The notes below the pieces were generated by a model that worked only from the letters and a program-made list of their open reading frames with translations, was not told the origin of the DNA and searched no databases. DNA of 64,000 nt from an uncultured Ruminococcus sp. (GTDB lineage: Bacteria > Bacillota_A > Clostridia > Oscillospirales > Ruminococcaceae), in NCBI GenBank assembly GCA_900315975.1, contig ONBA01000002.1, positions 62,001 through 126,000 of the forward strand. Reading direction: 5' to 3'. Position numbers and translations under genes: made by a program. Below are positions 36,464-47,679 of the stretch, piece after piece; within the stretch, counting starts at the first letter, position 1; each line of letters starts with the position of its first letter.

Positions 36464-39400
36464 ATGAAGAAGGTTTTATATAATAAAAAGAAATTTTACA
36501 ATAGGTGCGTTGGTTGCACGCTGGCTCTTGTTATGAGTCTTACTGCATTTCCGTTGAATATTATTCCTGAACTTATTCCGGAAAAGGCGGAAAAGACCGT
36601 GAGCAACTTTGCGTTGGAAGCTCAAGCTGCAACTGATCCAGATGAACTTGCTGCACTTGTGGCATGGTATAACGGTTCTGAGAATGGTGGATACTCCGGC
36701 AGTACTTCGCCTAGTTTTACTTCATCGGATGCTCTTTCAAAATATTCTAAATGCTTTGATGATACAACTTTCGCGGCTACTCATGCAGATGACACGATTA
36801 CTCTTGCTACTACTGGCGGACCGTTTGTATTTGATACTGAGTATAATCCAATCGGTACTGCTGCGAGTCCTTTTAGCGGCACATTAAAATTTACAACAAT
36901 CGACAATGAGTACGATGTCGAAACCTATTCACCTATTTTTGATTATGTCATGGACTCTGTCACATTAATCAGACTTCAGGATAGTGTTAGTATACCTATC
37001 AATATAAACCGCATTGGAGATGTTGGAACGGAAGTATCTCCCCTGTTTGCGATGCACGTGAAGGGTAGCGGAACAGGACCTTATAATTGGAATCTTAAAC
37101 TTGATTCAGCCAGCGCCTGCAGCTATTCAGGTGTTATATATGAAATGTATAATGGCGCAAAGATCAATCTAACGTTTACAGATAACAGCACCTATCATAC
37201 GCCTATTAAAGATAACAATGACAATATTGTATCGGGTTCCATTATTGCGAATAACGAAAGCAGCACGAACTATGGAATTCTCTGCGGAAAGATAGTCGGT
37301 TCAAGCCAACTCACAGCAACGTACACTAATACAGCGGATACAGCCATTACATTTATTGGAACTGATAGTGCGTACTGTGGTGGCCTTATCGGGGAAATTA
37401 ACGCATCCACTTTTGAACTGCTTACAGGCAGCAGTTCGGCAAAGGTCGATTTCAAAACTGCTAAAAATGAGGTTGGATTCATCTGCGGCCATGCTGAAAG
37501 CGGCACGATTACTTTGCCTACGGGATACACGTTCCAAGGAACCGTTGATGGAAAAGTATATGCTGGAGGTATTGCCGGATACTGCAAGAATACTACTGTA
37601 AACTACGCAACCACAACAGGCAACATTACTTTAGATAGCTGTAATGTTAACGGTGGCACAACTACTGGCGGCGTTTTTGGATATTATGAGTGTGATACAG
37701 CAGCGAATGATATTCTGCTCACACGCAGCTATAATCTTACAAGTTGTACGGTCGCAGGTACTGGTATCAGCGGCGGTATTGCCGGAGAATACAAGCCTAA
37801 CTATTCAGGTGCTGTTACAATTGATCTGGATAAATACACCATTGGGAATACCACAACGCTGAATACCGGAACCGGTGCAGGCGGTCTTTTCGGAAAGTAT
37901 ACTGCACCCGGCAATGTTACGATTACAGATTCGGATACAGACACCGATTTTACTCCTCCCAATAGCTCTGTTCCTTATGGAGGTGTCATCGGAGAGTATG
38001 TCAATTCTGCCTATGCGAATACTCTTACATTAGGCGGTTTTACTGTGACCGGTTTGAGCTGCACATCATCCGGAAATGTCGGAGGCATTATCAGAGAGCT
38101 TAACGGCTCGACATATGTTGACGTAAGCGGTGTTTCTATTACAGACGCAAGTGTTTCAAATGCAACGGTTTTCGGCGGTGTTGTAGCAACGCTGGACAGC
38201 AGCAATGCTGGCTCGTTTATCGACCTGACGGGTAACTATACTCTTTCGCTTGCATCTGGAACATATAAAGGCGGTGCAATTGCGGGTTCCTTTAAGGCTG
38301 GCGTGATCCGCCTTGCCGGACTTACTGACATCAGCGGTGCGCAGGCCGCCAACGGTTATGCGCAGCTTGTGTATGAAAATGACGAAACACTCGTGTACTC
38401 ACTTGGCAATGGTAGTGATTACGTTGCTGCAGTGGGAGAAGTAAGAGATTCTGAAACAAATGCGGTGATTACAGAGGCCACTCCTGCATCTGGCTGGACA
38501 CTGAAAAGAAATGCTGCAACAACAGCATCCGATCTCGGTCAGTGGGGCGAGGTTGTCAGAATGTTCACGGTAAGTGGAACGGAGAAAAATGCCGAGGAAG
38601 CAGGCATCGTTTCTTTTGCCAACAAGCAGGTTACTGTTGCATATGTAACGGCGAATCCTGACATAACCGATGAGGTGTCCTTCGCAAAGGTCGCGCTCAA
38701 TATACAGCTAAATGATGGCAGTGACCACGGTCCGCTCTGCTTTCAGGATGAAAATGACGTTACGGAAGCGGACAAAACTGATCTTTTGGCATCAGACATA
38801 ACTGTCAATGGCAAAATTGAGCTTTCCGGGACAGGTTTGCTCGGTCTGATGCGAGACGGCGGAAATAACACCTACCTTGATACCAGTAATACATTTCAGA
38901 ATGTCAGCTTCTTTACAGGTTCTATTTCTAAGGCGAACGGCGCGGAAACTGCTGAGATCGAACTGGCTGTCGGTGAAGTGTATGGCTGTGATGCAAACGG
39001 AACTGCGCTTGCATCTACTGCTACTGGCGGAAAAATCTACCTTTCCAATAACAATGGTCATGATGCACAGGGACTGATTGCTTTTGCAAAGGGCGCAGCA
39101 GTGACAAACCTTAAGGTCAGTGGCACGATTACTGTTGAGAATGTTGAACGAACAGGTGGCTCTGACTATCTCTATGCTGGCGCATTGTTTGGCGCAATGA
39201 CAAACGGTGCAGCTCTTTCCGGTGTAAACTTCACAACAACTCTCAATATTACAAGAGCCACTGATGCCAATTCCAAGTTTTATATCGGTGGTGTTTCCGG
39301 CGCATTTGACGGAACAGATACATCAAATGAAAATGGCTACACGCTTGAAATCAATACCAGTTCTTCTATAAAGCCCACAATCAATCTGTACGGTTCTATC

Positions 39401-42400
39401 GCCTGCGATTCTGATTATACAAAGAATAATTCCTATGTTGGAGGCGTACTTGGATTGCTCAAAGGTTCAAGCGCTGATTCAACCCAAACAAAGTATTCCG
39501 TTTCAATCACCAATTCAGAGGTTTCGCCGGCGATCATTATTGATGCTAATGTCGCTAATACAAATCTTTCATATCTTGGCGGTATGATCGGTCGTGTTGC
39601 GAAAAACACAAAAAATGCGCGGACGATCACAGTGAATACTGTTTCAATGACGGGCGCAAGAGTAGACACCAAAGCAAAATACCCCGGTGGTCTGCTTGGT
39701 GCGACGTGGGAAAGAACGAATCTGACAGTTGATGAGCTTACCATTACAGGATCAAATGTCTATCATAAGTATTCTGACGCTGGAAGCAAGCAGAGTGGTC
39801 TCGTGTTCATGGGTTCTGGCAAATGGAGTATCAATACGCTCGGCATCAGTTCCTCGTCTTTCTCTTCAACGAATGGCGCTCCTGCATCCTTTGGCTTGAT
39901 TGTCAATGAGGCGTACAGCGGAGATGATGGACTGTATATCAATCTGCTAAACAGAGGCTATACTCTTACAAATGTAGCTGTGCCGACTGCTTCAACAGAC
40001 ACCAACTACTACGTTGACGAGATAGCTGCTGACACGAGCAGTGGAGACATTCTTGTCGGCGGAAACGGCACTGGTATCGTTAACATAAATGTGAATGCCG
40101 CCGGAGGAACAAAGACAAAAATAACTGATGTTTCTGAAAGTACTGAAAACGGCACGGGTACTTATCAGAACAGGCTCTATTCACAGCTTAATACAACCGA
40201 CAATAACCTGATTGGCAACCAGAACAGCAGATATTATTATAATCTGGATGTTATGTTGGCGAAGGGGACAAAGGGTAGTTCTGCTCCCGGCGGAGAACAG
40301 TTCCTGCTTTGGTCTGTCTATAATTATGCCGCTTCTAATATTCGGGGCAATTTCAAAGCAAACGGAGATATGATCACAGCAACGGCAATTGATCTGTCAG
40401 GTTTGTCATATTATCCAATTCCGGGTGGAACAATTACTATGCCGGAAAATGCAACCGTTACCTTCGGTTACAAGGCAATCCACGATTATGAGGATACCAC
40501 AATCACGCCGGATAACTGGAAGCGTTTCCCTGATAATGTTGGCGATCCGAAATCTGATACAGCACGAAATCAGCATTATCTGATGCAGACCGGACTGTTT
40601 ACAACGGTTTCGTCCCTGTCAGCAACAGGTCTGACTTTGACTGGTGATTTTGGCTATATTGCAAATGTGGCATCCGGTGCGCTCATCAACTCGTCTACCT
40701 CCGGCTCAGTCACTCTAAGTGGCATTACGCTGAATAAACTCACGCCGTCAAATGCAGCCTCTTACTTGCTCATAAACAGTATTGACGGAACAGGATCGGC
40801 GAGACCATCATTGACTGTGAGCAACCTTCGTGCAACGAATTATAATGCGACAGGGGTCACTCTGCCTGTAGCACAGTCTCTCTACGGAACGGCGACTGGT
40901 CAGAACATGACCATGAATTTCAGTGATATCAAGCTTGATGCGAGAGATGGCAGCACAATCAGCGATACAAGCTGGACTTCCGCTGCTGCCGATGCTATGG
41001 AGACAAAATATGGAACATCACGCTCTATATTCGGCACAGCTATCTTCTTCACCGAATTGTGGGCAGCAAAGTCCTCAACGATGGAGTATTACTATACGGT
41101 CGATGAAGACTGGGGGACGGGAACACCGAGAAATGTTACTTACGGTAAAGAAGTTACTGATTCCAGAGAATATCAAAACGGCGAGAACAAGTATAACGTG
41201 GTCGGAAATAGCACCAGACATTATACGAATCCCATCTCTGATAGTAATACAGTATTTAGCTTCTCTGCCGGTTTCCTTCCGTATGTTGGCAATTATACTG
41301 ACAAAGGTACAAATGTTACCTATCCTGTAACAGAAATTCTGGTTAACTATAAAGTGGAAGGCTTGAGTGAGGGCTGCGGAACCTATAATGATCCATACAT
41401 TATTTCAACCGCCTCGCAGTTGAACTTGATTGCTGGTGTAGTTAATAATGGTGATGCCCCGGCAAGTATTAGATTGCCGAATACAATGAGTGTTTCAAGT
41501 AGCTTGCCGTTTGCAGCAACGTGGCATACTGGCACAAATGGCGATGGTTTATATAATGTTAACGGGTCGAACTATGTAGCAGACAGTAGCAACAGTAGCG
41601 GTTTAACGACATGGACTACAGCTCTTGTCCGTAATTATCTTGCATCGGCATATTATGTAATAAACGCAGATTTAACAGGTGAAAACAGTCTCCCATCTGA
41701 TTTTGAAGGTATAGGAAAACCGGGTACCAGTGTGAATGGCAGTATTGTTTTCCACGGTGTGATTGTTGGAAAGAAATCAAACGGCTCTGCTCCTACCATC
41801 ACCAATCCTTCTGGCAATCCTCTCATTTACATCAGCAATGGTTCTGTTGTTAAAAATCTTAAAATCAATATTACAGGAAATGTGACCAAAACACAAAGTA
41901 AAGTCACTATAAGTGGAAAACAAGAAAATGCTGTAGGCAATAATGCGGTGTATGGCTATGGTAGATCACTCACGAGTCCTGCACGATACGAAAACGCAGT
42001 ATATTACGGCGGCGTTATTGGCGAAATAATGGGCGGTGACAATATCATTGACGATGTGACTGTCACCTATACCGGCAACACTACACTCAGTGGCAATTAT
42101 AAGCATCTTATAGCAGAGGGCGGAATGGTTGGCTGTGTTGTGAATGGTGCGCTTATTTTCAGAGGAGCCAATACGGTGACCGGAAGAAATGTTATCGGTG
42201 GTGGCATTTATTCCAATCAGTTCGTGGGCAGAGTCATTAATGGCTACGCAATCTATGAGAAGATTGCCTCAACAGACACAGCACCTGATAATTATAACAC
42301 AAGAACTGTGACAGGCGAGGGTGAAGAAGAACAAGTTACCAAAACCTATACTTATTCGATTGATACCATAGACAGAAACAATACAAATAAGCTTGATGTA

Positions 42401-45400
42401 GATTATAAGACAGGCACGGGAACTATAACCGTACCTGATGCACAGGCGCTTTATATCATGTCGCTGATCACGCAGTCGATTGCAAGCACGGCAAATACCG
42501 ACGCTAATACTCAATATGGAGCTAATTCTCCTTCCTATGGTTATAATAGCTATATTACTGGTGTCGCAAGGCTTGGTGATTATACTTCTGTGGGATGCGG
42601 AAAGGATGCAACTCAGCCAGATGATTATTCAAAATATGCTTATCGGGATAGTGTAAATAATACATATTCTTCGGGGGATGATTTGCTGAAATCGCCCACT
42701 CCATATATTATTTACAGATATACCACAGCACACGGAACAGATTCCGCTACATCGAAGAATTATCCTGCAAGAAAGATGACCTCGGATAATACTAAATTCT
42801 GGGATATTACTCTTTCAAAAAGTAATACCTTTGCAAGCATGGACAGCTTCAAGGCGTTCAGGGGAATTGGTAGTGTTGGAATTTACTCAAAAAACGTGGG
42901 GGATGCAACTGATAGAACCGCATTTAAGGTTGCAACATTTAATGGAAATGGCAATACAATTAATCTTCACATAAGCTTATCACGTTATGAAAGAAATCAA
43001 GAAAACTATTACCATTATCAACCAAAATCACTTACACAATCCATTAGTGGTGATGATTTAGGAACGGTATATGGACATGATGGAGCGGATAATATAAAGA
43101 AACTATTAGGATTGGGGTTATTTGATTGTGTAATGGTAAAAAATGACTCGACACATGAATACCAATTCAAGAATTATAAATTACAGGGCATTATTGAAGA
43201 TAAAGTGTATGGCACTGATGGTAGTGATATTACAGGTACAACAAATCAGACCCAGCTTTTCTGCGTTGGTGGAGTATATGGTAAACGAGTAAATGGTAAT
43301 AATTCTGATGTCAATTTTAGTGGAATTACGTTTGATGGGTTGATCGTCTCTGGTGCATATTCATGTGGCGGTCTGGTTGGTATTGATGAAGTTAAATCTG
43401 TGCAACAAATGAAAATAGATGGTTGTAACTCCACTTCTAATGGTATAAGTGTTACTGGTGGATGTTTTAATGATTCTAATGTGCGCCATGGTGTAGGGTG
43501 CTTTGTCGGAATGACATTCTGGACACGCCCATATATTGATGGTGATAACAGTGATACTGAAACGGTTGAGACCACAGACATATCAGTTTCTAATATTACA
43601 ACTTTTTATGATGGAGATTCTTGTGCTTCAGTTGCTGGCGGATTAATTGGTTACACAGGCTCTGGTGCTGAAATCAAGAATATTAATCTGAAAGGACTTA
43701 ACTCCAGTTCTGTAATAGGTTCACCGAAAGTCTTATATGCTGGAGGTTTTATTGGCTTTTCGCAGTCAGATAATGCTGAGACTAAAATTGGTAATGTGGT
43801 TTTTGATAATTGCACGTTAAATGATATATCCGTGCAGGCTAAGTATAGTGCTGCAGGTTTTTTGGCAAGATGTGGCAACACTAATACCGCCTATTACCCC
43901 AGAGCTATATCTATTTCCGGTTGTGCAGTAATTGGCAATTCAGAAAGCAAACCTGAAATAAAAGCTTATGGATCTAATGAAAACGATAGATATGGTTCGG
44001 GCGGTTTTATTGCGGATTTTAGTTTGAATTCTGCAACTGTAAATGGTGTGATAGAAGATAGTTATGTAACTGGCTACAAAATAGAAGGATACAATACGGG
44101 AGGTATAGTAGGTGCAGTAAGTAATAAGCCACTATATTTGAAAAACATTTACGTCAAGGATTGTGATTTGATAACATATAATGTTAATATAGGCGGACTA
44201 ATTGGGTTTTCCGGTGCAAGTGTTTCAGGCTATAATCTGAAAATAGATGGTGTTGCTTTTTCTAAACGAAACGGTGATGATTATACAAGCGGTGCTGGTA
44301 TTGTTGTTGGTAAAAACAATGGAAACGCTAATACTTTGACATACAGATTTATCGGCATTGGCGCTTATAATTCAATTCCAGCAAAAGTTCCCACATCTGT
44401 TGTAAAAGGTAATGCTGTAAAAAATGATAGTTTCTATGTCTTCGCCGATTATCTGAATGCTTCTGCAACAGATCTTACTAATGGAACAGGATATGCATCA
44501 ACATTCGGTGATTCAAATAATTCTGATCTTTCCAATGAAGCTGACGAATATCCATTAGCACCGTTCCTCACTGTGAACCCTCGCATGGCTATGGGTACAA
44601 ATGAGTATATCACGGGTGACGGCGCAAGCATTGGAAAAGCAGGAGAAATCTACAAAGATGCGAAAGCCGACGCTTCAAACAGGAGATATACTATAGGAAC
44701 GACTAATGACCCATCGTTTGCTTCTACCGAAAAGACAGACAGTGCGGTTCTTGCGAAATACATCAATGATAACGGATCATACAAAGACGGCGCATTCAAG
44801 ATTTCAACAGCTTCTGCTGAATTTGGCGAGGATTTCCCATCTGGTATAGACAATTTTGCAATGCTTGTCATCAATGATGATTCCGCAAAGTCTAGTGATA
44901 TTACACCATTCATCAAGTCTTATATCCGACTCGTGACAAATGCGGCGGGTTCATCGAATGGATTGACCAATAATCAATATGCTTATAGTTGTGGCAGTTC
45001 AGCTACTGCTACAAATATCGATGCACTGTACAAAGTCGTGGTTAGACCATGTTACTACAGTAGCAGTGCGGAAAAATTCGTTTTAGGTACGGCAGGTGCC
45101 CAAGGACTTCAACTATACTCCGGTACTGATACAAATGCAGGAAAATATTATTTTGACTCAACCAAAGCTGACTCTGCATCAAATAATACCTGTCAGTTCT
45201 CGCTGATTGATGTTCAGTTTATCGACCCGACTGATTCCACCAAGATTGCATACCATCTTTATGTACCTGTTTATACTAAGAAGATGCTCAGTGCTGATTT
45301 CAGTGCGGTTTCGATGACGGCTACTCCTTATTATCGCAGTGTTTATGCCTCTAAGATTGCATCTGAAATTGCTGCCGGCAAGAATGCTTCTACGGTGAAT

Positions 45401-47038
45401 CCGAATCCTTCAATTTTAGTGGAAAGCACTGGTGAGTGGACTACAACATTTATCCGTTATACGTATCCGAAGAATCAGATTTCAAGCACAGATAACTGGA
45501 ACTTCAATAAAAGTATCATTCTAAAGATAGAAAACAACTTTGATGCACTTCCAGTGGGGACAAAGCTAATACTTCTTGATCCAAATGCAAATGCGGATAA
45601 ATATTACACTTATACACTTGAGCAACCTATAGCAAAAGGCACGGAATATACGCTTGCGCTTTCTATCTTTAAGGATGAAAAGGACAACATGTTTACTCCG
45701 CAGACTCTATCCGCCATACTTGCTGATACAAACGCTTCAAGCGGAAACGAATTGTACGAGGACTACTATATTAGTATGTATGTGCCTAACACAGGGGATG
45801 CTCACGGAATACGTTTTGGTAGCGGTACTGAGATGACGCGAACAGGAGGGGATAATAAAGCTAATATTGAAGCAAATCTTTATTCGTTTGTATTCTTAGG
45901 AGACCTTTTTGATCATAACATTACCAGCTTTACAGTTGCCCCTAGTAATGCGGAAATTACTAATGATAATAATAAACTTACGACAAATGTGACTGCGAAA
46001 ATTCAGCTGAAGGATACTAATGCATCAGCATATCTAAACAACTCGGATATTCAGCAATCGTTCTACATTTCATTAACATCACATGATGCTGAAAGTAAGG
46101 TATCTGATATGATTTACGGTACTAATCAAAGTTATATAACAAATAACACCACCATCACATATAATGATGGCACAGCTCATACAATTGATGTTACAGAGAG
46201 CTATCTTGGCCCCAACTATGTGCAGCTGAAGACAGGAAGTATTAAAAGAGCACTTCTATCCAATTCGTTTCCCGAAATTACAATTTCATCTACAGCAACG
46301 ATTACCTTCATGGATATAAATGCGTTTCCGTATAATCCTGAGCGAGTAGCGACTGGCATAGGAACACAAGTTTCTATCAAATCTAATATTGCTTACAGCG
46401 CATCCGAGTTGCTTTATAGCTCTATGAAAAAGACTGAAGAAGATCCGATAGGAACATTCTACTATGTAACAACCCGTAATAATGCGGAGTTAAACTTTAG
46501 CGCAGTACCAGCAGAGGATTCGGCAGATGAAGTTGGTCTTAAGACAAACAATAGAAGTTTGCTCGGCGTAAACGGTAAGTACAGCACGTTACCTCCGATT
46601 AAGGGGAAATCGATCTATGATGCAAATGACATTGTAGATTATGAAAGCGCGTCCGCTATTACGTATACAATCTCGCTTTATAAGAAGGTTACTGATGCCA
46701 ACGGCACAAGATATGAGTTGGTGGATAACATCGGCAGATATCTGACAAGTGTTTCTTTAACAGATTCCGAAGTCACGCTCACACCGGATACAAGCAATCC
46801 ACAGCTATATAAGTATACTGGTGATATCAGCCACAGAAATCCAAAGGATCAGGATAAAATGTTTGAAGCCGATTTCAGTGCCAACGTTATAACAGGTGAT
46901 ACTGGAAATAGAGAGTATGCGAATTACAAGATCTACATGACTGTGGAATTGACAGGCGCATCAAACACATGGAAAGACTCTTTTATCATCTACACAAATG
47001 CAAAATTCAATCCATCTGTAATTGATGAGCTGAGTTGA
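36464..47038 (+). CDS. Giant secreted beta-helix protein (3,524 aa; cassette B)
   Basis: A paralogue of the cassette A giant along its whole length. ATG 36464 is preferred: GTAGGTGAT lies just upstream, while an upstream GTG at 36425 has no ribosome site and would precede the signal peptide. The signal peptide (GCTLALVMSLTAFPLNIIP) runs to a likely cut after LEAQA near residue 55. Glycine motifs (GGLIG, GGIAG, GGVFG, GGVIGE) fill the first 700 and the 1800-2600 regions. Shared landmarks include L-S-E-G-C-G-T-Y-N-D-P-Y-I-I, GGVIGEIMGGDNIID, YHLYVPVYTKKM and the end DSFIIYTNAKFN. No sorting motif or C-terminal anchor. The two giants are clearly diverged at DNA level, so this is an old duplication. 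Confidence 0.8.
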   Translation: MKKVLYNKKKFYNRCVGCTLALVMSLTAFPLNIIPELIPEKAEKTVSNFALEAQAATDPDELAALVAWYNGSENGGYSGSTSPSFTSSDALSKYSKCFDDTTFAATHADDTITLATTGGPFVFDTEYNPIGTAASPFSGTLKFTTIDNEYDVETYSPIFDYVMDSVTLIRLQDSVSIPININRIGDVGTEVSPLFAMHVKGSGTGPYNWNLKLDSASACSYSGVIYEMYNGAKINLTFTDNSTYHTPIKDNNDNIVSGSIIANNESSTNYGILCGKIVGSSQLTATYTNTADTAITFIGTDSAYCGGLIGEINASTFELLTGSSSAKVDFKTAKNEVGFICGHAESGTITLPTGYTFQGTVDGKVYAGGIAGYCKNTTVNYATTTGNITLDSCNVNGGTTTGGVFGYYECDTAANDILLTRSYNLTSCTVAGTGISGGIAGEYKPNYSGAVTIDLDKYTIGNTTTLNTGTGAGGLFGKYTAPGNVTITDSDTDTDFTPPNSSVPYGGVIGEYVNSAYANTLTLGGFTVTGLSCTSSGNVGGIIRELNGSTYVDVSGVSITDASVSNATVFGGVVATLDSSNAGSFIDLTGNYTLSLASGTYKGGAIAGSFKAGVIRLAGLTDISGAQAANGYAQLVYENDETLVYSLGNGSDYVAAVGEVRDSETNAVITEATPASGWTLKRNAATTASDLGQWGEVVRMFTVSGTEKNAEEAGIVSFANKQVTVAYVTANPDITDEVSFAKVALNIQLNDGSDHGPLCFQDENDVTEADKTDLLASDITVNGKIELSGTGLLGLMRDGGNNTYLDTSNTFQNVSFFTGSISKANGAETAEIELAVGEVYGCDANGTALASTATGGKIYLSNNNGHDAQGLIAFAKGAAVTNLKVSGTITVENVERTGGSDYLYAGALFGAMTNGAALSGVNFTTTLNITRATDANSKFYIGGVSGAFDGTDTSNENGYTLEINTSSSIKPTINLYGSIACDSDYTKNNSYVGGVLGLLKGSSADSTQTKYSVSITNSEVSPAIIIDANVANTNLSYLGGMIGRVAKNTKNARTITVNTVSMTGARVDTKAKYPGGLLGATWERTNLTVDELTITGSNVYHKYSDAGSKQSGLVFMGSGKWSINTLGISSSSFSSTNGAPASFGLIVNEAYSGDDGLYINLLNRGYTLTNVAVPTASTDTNYYVDEIAADTSSGDILVGGNGTGIVNINVNAAGGTKTKITDVSESTENGTGTYQNRLYSQLNTTDNNLIGNQNSRYYYNLDVMLAKGTKGSSAPGGEQFLLWSVYNYAASNIRGNFKANGDMITATAIDLSGLSYYPIPGGTITMPENATVTFGYKAIHDYEDTTITPDNWKRFPDNVGDPKSDTARNQHYLMQTGLFTTVSSLSATGLTLTGDFGYIANVASGALINSSTSGSVTLSGITLNKLTPSNAASYLLINSIDGTGSARPSLTVSNLRATNYNATGVTLPVAQSLYGTATGQNMTMNFSDIKLDARDGSTISDTSWTSAAADAMETKYGTSRSIFGTAIFFTELWAAKSSTMEYYYTVDEDWGTGTPRNVTYGKEVTDSREYQNGENKYNVVGNSTRHYTNPISDSNTVFSFSAGFLPYVGNYTDKGTNVTYPVTEILVNYKVEGLSEGCGTYNDPYIISTASQLNLIAGVVNNGDAPASIRLPNTMSVSSSLPFAATWHTGTNGDGLYNVNGSNYVADSSNSSGLTTWTTALVRNYLASAYYVINADLTGENSLPSDFEGIGKPGTSVNGSIVFHGVIVGKKSNGSAPTITNPSGNPLIYISNGSVVKNLKINITGNVTKTQSKVTISGKQENAVGNNAVYGYGRSLTSPARYENAVYYGGVIGEIMGGDNIIDDVTVTYTGNTTLSGNYKHLIAEGGMVGCVVNGALIFRGANTVTGRNVIGGGIYSNQFVGRVINGYAIYEKIASTDTAPDNYNTRTVTGEGEEEQVTKTYTYSIDTIDRNNTNKLDVDYKTGTGTITVPDAQALYIMSLITQSIASTANTDANTQYGANSPSYGYNSYITGVARLGDYTSVGCGKDATQPDDYSKYAYRDSVNNTYSSGDDLLKSPTPYIIYRYTTAHGTDSATSKNYPARKMTSDNTKFWDITLSKSNTFASMDSFKAFRGIGSVGIYSKNVGDATDRTAFKVATFNGNGNTINLHISLSRYERNQENYYHYQPKSLTQSISGDDLGTVYGHDGADNIKKLLGLGLFDCVMVKNDSTHEYQFKNYKLQGIIEDKVYGTDGSDITGTTNQTQLFCVGGVYGKRVNGNNSDVNFSGITFDGLIVSGAYSCGGLVGIDEVKSVQQMKIDGCNSTSNGISVTGGCFNDSNVRHGVGCFVGMTFWTRPYIDGDNSDTETVETTDISVSNITTFYDGDSCASVAGGLIGYTGSGAEIKNINLKGLNSSSVIGSPKVLYAGGFIGFSQSDNAETKIGNVVFDNCTLNDISVQAKYSAAGFLARCGNTNTAYYPRAISISGCAVIGNSESKPEIKAYGSNENDRYGSGGFIADFSLNSATVNGVIEDSYVTGYKIEGYNTGGIVGAVSNKPLYLKNIYVKDCDLITYNVNIGGLIGFSGASVSGYNLKIDGVAFSKRNGDDYTSGAGIVVGKNNGNANTLTYRFIGIGAYNSIPAKVPTSVVKGNAVKNDSFYVFADYLNASATDLTNGTGYASTFGDSNNSDLSNEADEYPLAPFLTVNPRMAMGTNEYITGDGASIGKAGEIYKDAKADASNRRYTIGTTNDPSFASTEKTDSAVLAKYINDNGSYKDGAFKISTASAEFGEDFPSGIDNFAMLVINDDSAKSSDITPFIKSYIRLVTNAAGSSNGLTNNQYAYSCGSSATATNIDALYKVVVRPCYYSSSAEKFVLGTAGAQGLQLYSGTDTNAGKYYFDSTKADSASNNTCQFSLIDVQFIDPTDSTKIAYHLYVPVYTKKMLSADFSAVSMTATPYYRSVYASKIASEIAAGKNASTVNPNPSILVESTGEWTTTFIRYTYPKNQISSTDNWNFNKSIILKIENNFDALPVGTKLILLDPNANADKYYTYTLEQPIAKGTEYTLALSIFKDEKDNMFTPQTLSAILADTNASSGNELYEDYYISMYVPNTGDAHGIRFGSGTEMTRTGGDNKANIEANLYSFVFLGDLFDHNITSFTVAPSNAEITNDNNKLTTNVTAKIQLKDTNASAYLNNSDIQQSFYISLTSHDAESKVSDMIYGTNQSYITNNTTITYNDGTAHTIDVTESYLGPNYVQLKTGSIKRALLSNSFPEITISSTATITFMDINAFPYNPERVATGIGTQVSIKSNIAYSASELLYSSMKKTEEDPIGTFYYVTTRNNAELNFSAVPAEDSADEVGLKTNNRSLLGVNGKYSTLPPIKGKSIYDANDIVDYESASAITYTISLYKKVTDANGTRYELVDNIGRYLTSVSLTDSEVTLTPDTSNPQLYKYTGDISHRNPKDQDKMFEADFSANVITGDTGNREYANYKIYMTVELTGASNTWKDSFIIYTNAKFNPSVIDELS

Positions 47039-47173
47039 GATTAAACTCTCTACCAGAAACCTATAACACACAAAAGCGGCTCCGAGGAGAAGAACTATCA
47101 CGGGACGAGAAAAATGAGAATATTGTGTCCCGCTGAAAAAACGCTGTCCCGTATATGACGTACAACATTATTA

Positions 47174-47208
47174 AGCCCCTGCAAAAATCATGCAGGGGCT
47201 CCCTTTTT
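47174..47208 (+). terminator. Terminator after cassette B
   Basis: AGCCCCTGCA ... TGCAGGGGCT with a 7-base loop, then CCCTTTTTG. It is 136 bases after the giant gene stop. Confidence 0.85.
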
Positions 47209-47265
47209 GCCCTACCCTACGCTCAAACGGTTAGCTGCTCCTAACCGACAGCTCGCAAAAATAAA

Positions 47266-47306
47266 CACGGGAGGGCGTTGCGAGGTTAATCGCCAACCCT
47301 CCCGTG
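47266..47306. repeat. GC-rich inverted repeat in gene-free stretch
   Basis: CACGGGAGG..GTTG pairs with CAAC..CCTCCCGTG around a 13-base loop. There is no T-run, so it is not a standard terminator. The gene-free stretch 47209-47679 is more GC-rich than its surroundings and may be leftover element DNA or a structured RNA. Confidence 0.45.
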
Positions 47307-47462
47307 TGGGAATCGTGCGCCAGCACATGCGGAGCGTGTGTATATGCTGTATACGCCGGTGTTGTATATGCCACCGCGCCAGAGCCACAGAAGCAGCTGC
47401 ACGGACTTTCAGAGCCACCCTGCCGTAGCTTGAGAGGCACCTTGCTGATTATTTCTCGCTCA

Positions 47463-47526
47463 GGAAAGCAGCAGTACGCAGTGTGGGAAGCAACAGTACG
47501 CATAAGGAAAGCAGCAGTACGCGCAA
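47463..47526 (+). repeat. Three short tandem repeats
   Basis: GGAAAGCAGCAGTACGC, GGAAGCAACAGTACGC and GGAAAGCAGCAGTACGC occur in a row at 47463, 47486 and 47506, with spacers of 4-6 bases. No gene covers them. They could be protein-binding iterons or a decayed minisatellite. Confidence 0.6.
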
Positions 47527-47679
47527 GGACTGCACCAAAACGCAGCGAGGAAAGCACAGGGCGGCAGCACCGTGTGGATATCTATGTACTTTATAGCTTT
47601 TAATCATTAAAGCGTACCCCTACCCACACGATGTGTGCTGTTCTGCTCCATCTGCGGTTCTAACCTCATCTTTCAATCC

